A stretch of DNA of 64,000 nucleotides from Bacteroidales bacterium UBA5382. GTDB lineage: Bacteria > Bacteroidota > Bacteroidia > Bacteroidales > Dysgonomonadaceae. This document shows positions 62,587-64,000 of this stretch, piece after piece. Positions within the stretch are counted from its first letter, which is position 1. Each line of letters opens with the position of its first letter. The position numbers and the translations under genes are program-made. The stretch covers positions 39,945-103,944 of the forward strand of contig DHOU01000010.1 in assembly GCA_002409745.1 (NCBI GenBank), written 5' to 3'. The notes beneath the pieces are model-generated. The model searched no databases and was not told where the DNA came from. It saw only the letters and a list, made by a program, of their open reading frames with translations.

Positions 62587-63972
62587 TCAGAACTTACTGA
62601 AAATCATTTCGAGCTTCATATTCTCCGGTTGTTTATCGAGCCGTACGGCTGTCGGCATCATCTGATTGGAGACACTCGTCACTTCAACTTGTCCTGTACG
62701 GCTATTCGTTTGGGTAGTAACATCTACGGGAATAAGATAATATTCCAAATCAAACGCCTTGTAATTGTTTTGTTCGTTATAATAATTGACTAACGCCGAT
62801 ATATTATTGAAACTATACGAATAGGTCGTCGCATTGAATGCTGCGGAAAGAAAACCGGTTCGGTTATCGGGCATCTTTCCTTCCTCGAAGAAGCCTTGTA
62901 ACGAATCTTTATGAATCAACAACAGATAAGAAGGCGGACTCAGCTTGACGGCCGCATCTTCATAGACTTCCGGATCGGCATATAAGGTAAGCGCGGCCAG
63001 ATTTATCGATTGCCCTTCACCTAAACGCGAGTGTATATCGGAGAAAGGGAATTTTAATTTGGTATATACTCCTGCAGGACTTTTGATATAAGAATGCGCG
63101 GAACCGGGAGCAAGCAACTGCTCATTGTTATTCTCAACCGTATTGACCTGAGCCACTTCCGGGGTAATATTCAACTGCAAAGCAGTACTGCGAATCGTAT
63201 CGGTTTTCTGCGAAGAACCTTTCGGATCGTTATACTTATAGTGCACATACAACGAAGAGAGACTCACATTGAGGATGGTACTGCTGCCGAAACCGGTTGT
63301 CACATATACTCCGGGGAAGAACTTGCGGAAACTATCAGCATCGGAAAAGCTCCCATGCCCTGTCTTTTTATATTCGGTGAGGAATTTTTCACCTAACTCC
63401 AACGGCAATTTCACCCCGATTTCATAAATCAACATCGTATCGACAGTGTACGCCGACGTGTAATACGCTTCTTTGCGATACACGGCATTCTTTCCGGTAA
63501 AGGTTGCGGAGCCCAATTCCGGCGACTGATAATACTCATCCGGAGAGACATTCGTATAATTGTTATTCGGGAGTTGTTTATTCAAGCCGTATACCAATAC
63601 CTGCATGGGCGACAACGAGTCTCCGATGATCGACGTATACGAAACCAACAAGCGGACGGAATCGATCGCCCGCACGTCATCGTGAAAACCGATGCCTTCC
63701 GGGAGATAAAATTCTCCCATATAATCGGATTTGATGGACCCGAACACCGGGTCGACATATTCGCCCAACACCGGATATTTTGTGCGGGAGAAAATCGAAT
63801 CGACCTGAACCGTTTCAGCCGACAAGGTGAGGGTATCGACATTCATCGCAAGCCCTTCGCCATCAGGCTGAATGCTAAAGCCTATTTTTTCGAGATTATC
63901 GTTACAAGCAAAGGCGAGCATCACGAAAAAAGAGATGCAAACCGCTTTGTATATCAGTGAGGGAACTTTCAT
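62587..63972 (-). CDS. DUF4270-family lipoprotein
   Basis: The 461-residue protein has a lipobox (VMLAFAC, Cys23) followed by NDNLEKIGFSIQPDGEG and belongs to the Bacteroidota family DUF4270, whose members begin with this lipoprotein start and the segment VDSIFSRTKYPVLGEYVDPVFG. It is beta-rich and should be anchored on an outer membrane face. Function unknown. It reads toward the TPR/AraC gene but is separated from it by 182 nt with a promoter-like box, so it is a separate unit. The ATG lies 28 nt from the window edge, so its promoter is outside. Confidence 0.85.
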   Translation of the reverse strand: MKVPSLIYKAVCISFFVMLAFACNDNLEKIGFSIQPDGEGLAMNVDTLTLSAETVQVDSIFSRTKYPVLGEYVDPVFGSIKSDYMGEFYLPEGIGFHDDVRAIDSVRLLVSYTSIIGDSLSPMQVLVYGLNKQLPNNNYTNVSPDEYYQSPELGSATFTGKNAVYRKEAYYTSAYTVDTMLIYEIGVKLPLELGEKFLTEYKKTGHGSFSDADSFRKFFPGVYVTTGFGSSTILNVSLSSLYVHYKYNDPKGSSQKTDTIRSTALQLNITPEVAQVNTVENNNEQLLAPGSAHSYIKSPAGVYTKLKFPFSDIHSRLGEGQSINLAALTLYADPEVYEDAAVKLSPPSYLLLIHKDSLQGFFEEGKMPDNRTGFLSAAFNATTYSYSFNNISALVNYYNEQNNYKAFDLEYYLIPVDVTTQTNSRTGQVEVTSVSNQMMPTAVRLDKQPENMKLEMIFSKF

Positions 63973-64000
63973 TGTTTCAAAAATATATGTTTTAACCGCG

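Overview
This window is a chromosomal segment of a Bacteroidales bacterium (phylum Bacteroidota). The evidence is four SusC/SusD pairs, many Bacteroidota promoters (-7 box TAnnTTTG), AT-rich translation starts with weak Shine-Dalgarno sequences, lipoprotein signals of the phylum type, DUF4270 and DUF6261 proteins, a large LepB, and WbqC next to LepB. The genus cannot be fixed from sequence alone; a Tannerellaceae-like member is plausible. No tRNA, rRNA, CRISPR array, prophage or complete insertion sequence was seen.

Layout. (1) 1-5345: a candidate Cys/Met-rich leader peptide with promoter and terminator, apparently an attenuator for a gene beyond the left edge; the dapB-lepB-wbqC housekeeping operon; an NAD-dependent epimerase; an Rpn-family protein that lacks its nuclease core. 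(2) 5430-10084: a SusC/SusD pair with no enzymes. (3) 10186-12366: a DUF6261 protein preceded by a 41-bp tandem repeat array, a 6S-RNA-like non-coding RNA, and a small zinc-ribbon membrane protein. (4) 12424-20624: a TPR-transmembrane-AraC regulator followed by SusC, SusD and a TlpA-like thioredoxin lipoprotein. (5) 20904-23048: ribonuclease R. (6) 23121-40083: a beta-mannan utilization locus with an AraC regulator, SusC/D, surface glycan-binding lipoprotein, two GH26 mannanases, a GH43-like protein, GH130 phosphorylase, sugar symporter, 2-epimerase and a sialidase-fold protein. (7) 40458-44904: aminotransferase, acetyltransferase and WecF-like transferase for a 4-acetamido-4,6-dideoxyhexose, facing a Wzx-like flippase. 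(8) 45168-47327: queG and ruvB. (9) 47452-62404, minus strand: a second TPR-TM-AraC regulator, a frameshifted SusC, SusD, three thioredoxin-like proteins, an S41 protease and an S9 peptidase. (10) 62587-63972: a DUF4270 lipoprotein.

How the genes work together. The mannan locus encodes a complete inferred route. Mannan is bound and cut at the surface, imported by SusC/D, cut to mannobiose, moved across the inner membrane by the symporter, epimerized to mannosyl-glucose and phosphorolysed to mannose-1-phosphate plus glucose. Regions 4 and 9 are paralogous: both pair a membrane-bound TPR/AraC regulator with SusC/D and TlpA-like proteins. Region 9 adds two peptidases, which suggests uptake and processing of peptides or thiol-containing compounds rather than glycans. 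This regulator-transporter-thioredoxin-protease arrangement, the Cys-rich leader, and the intergenic repeats (period-7 runs after stop codons, and 41-bp and 82-bp arrays) are the observations I consider most worth following.
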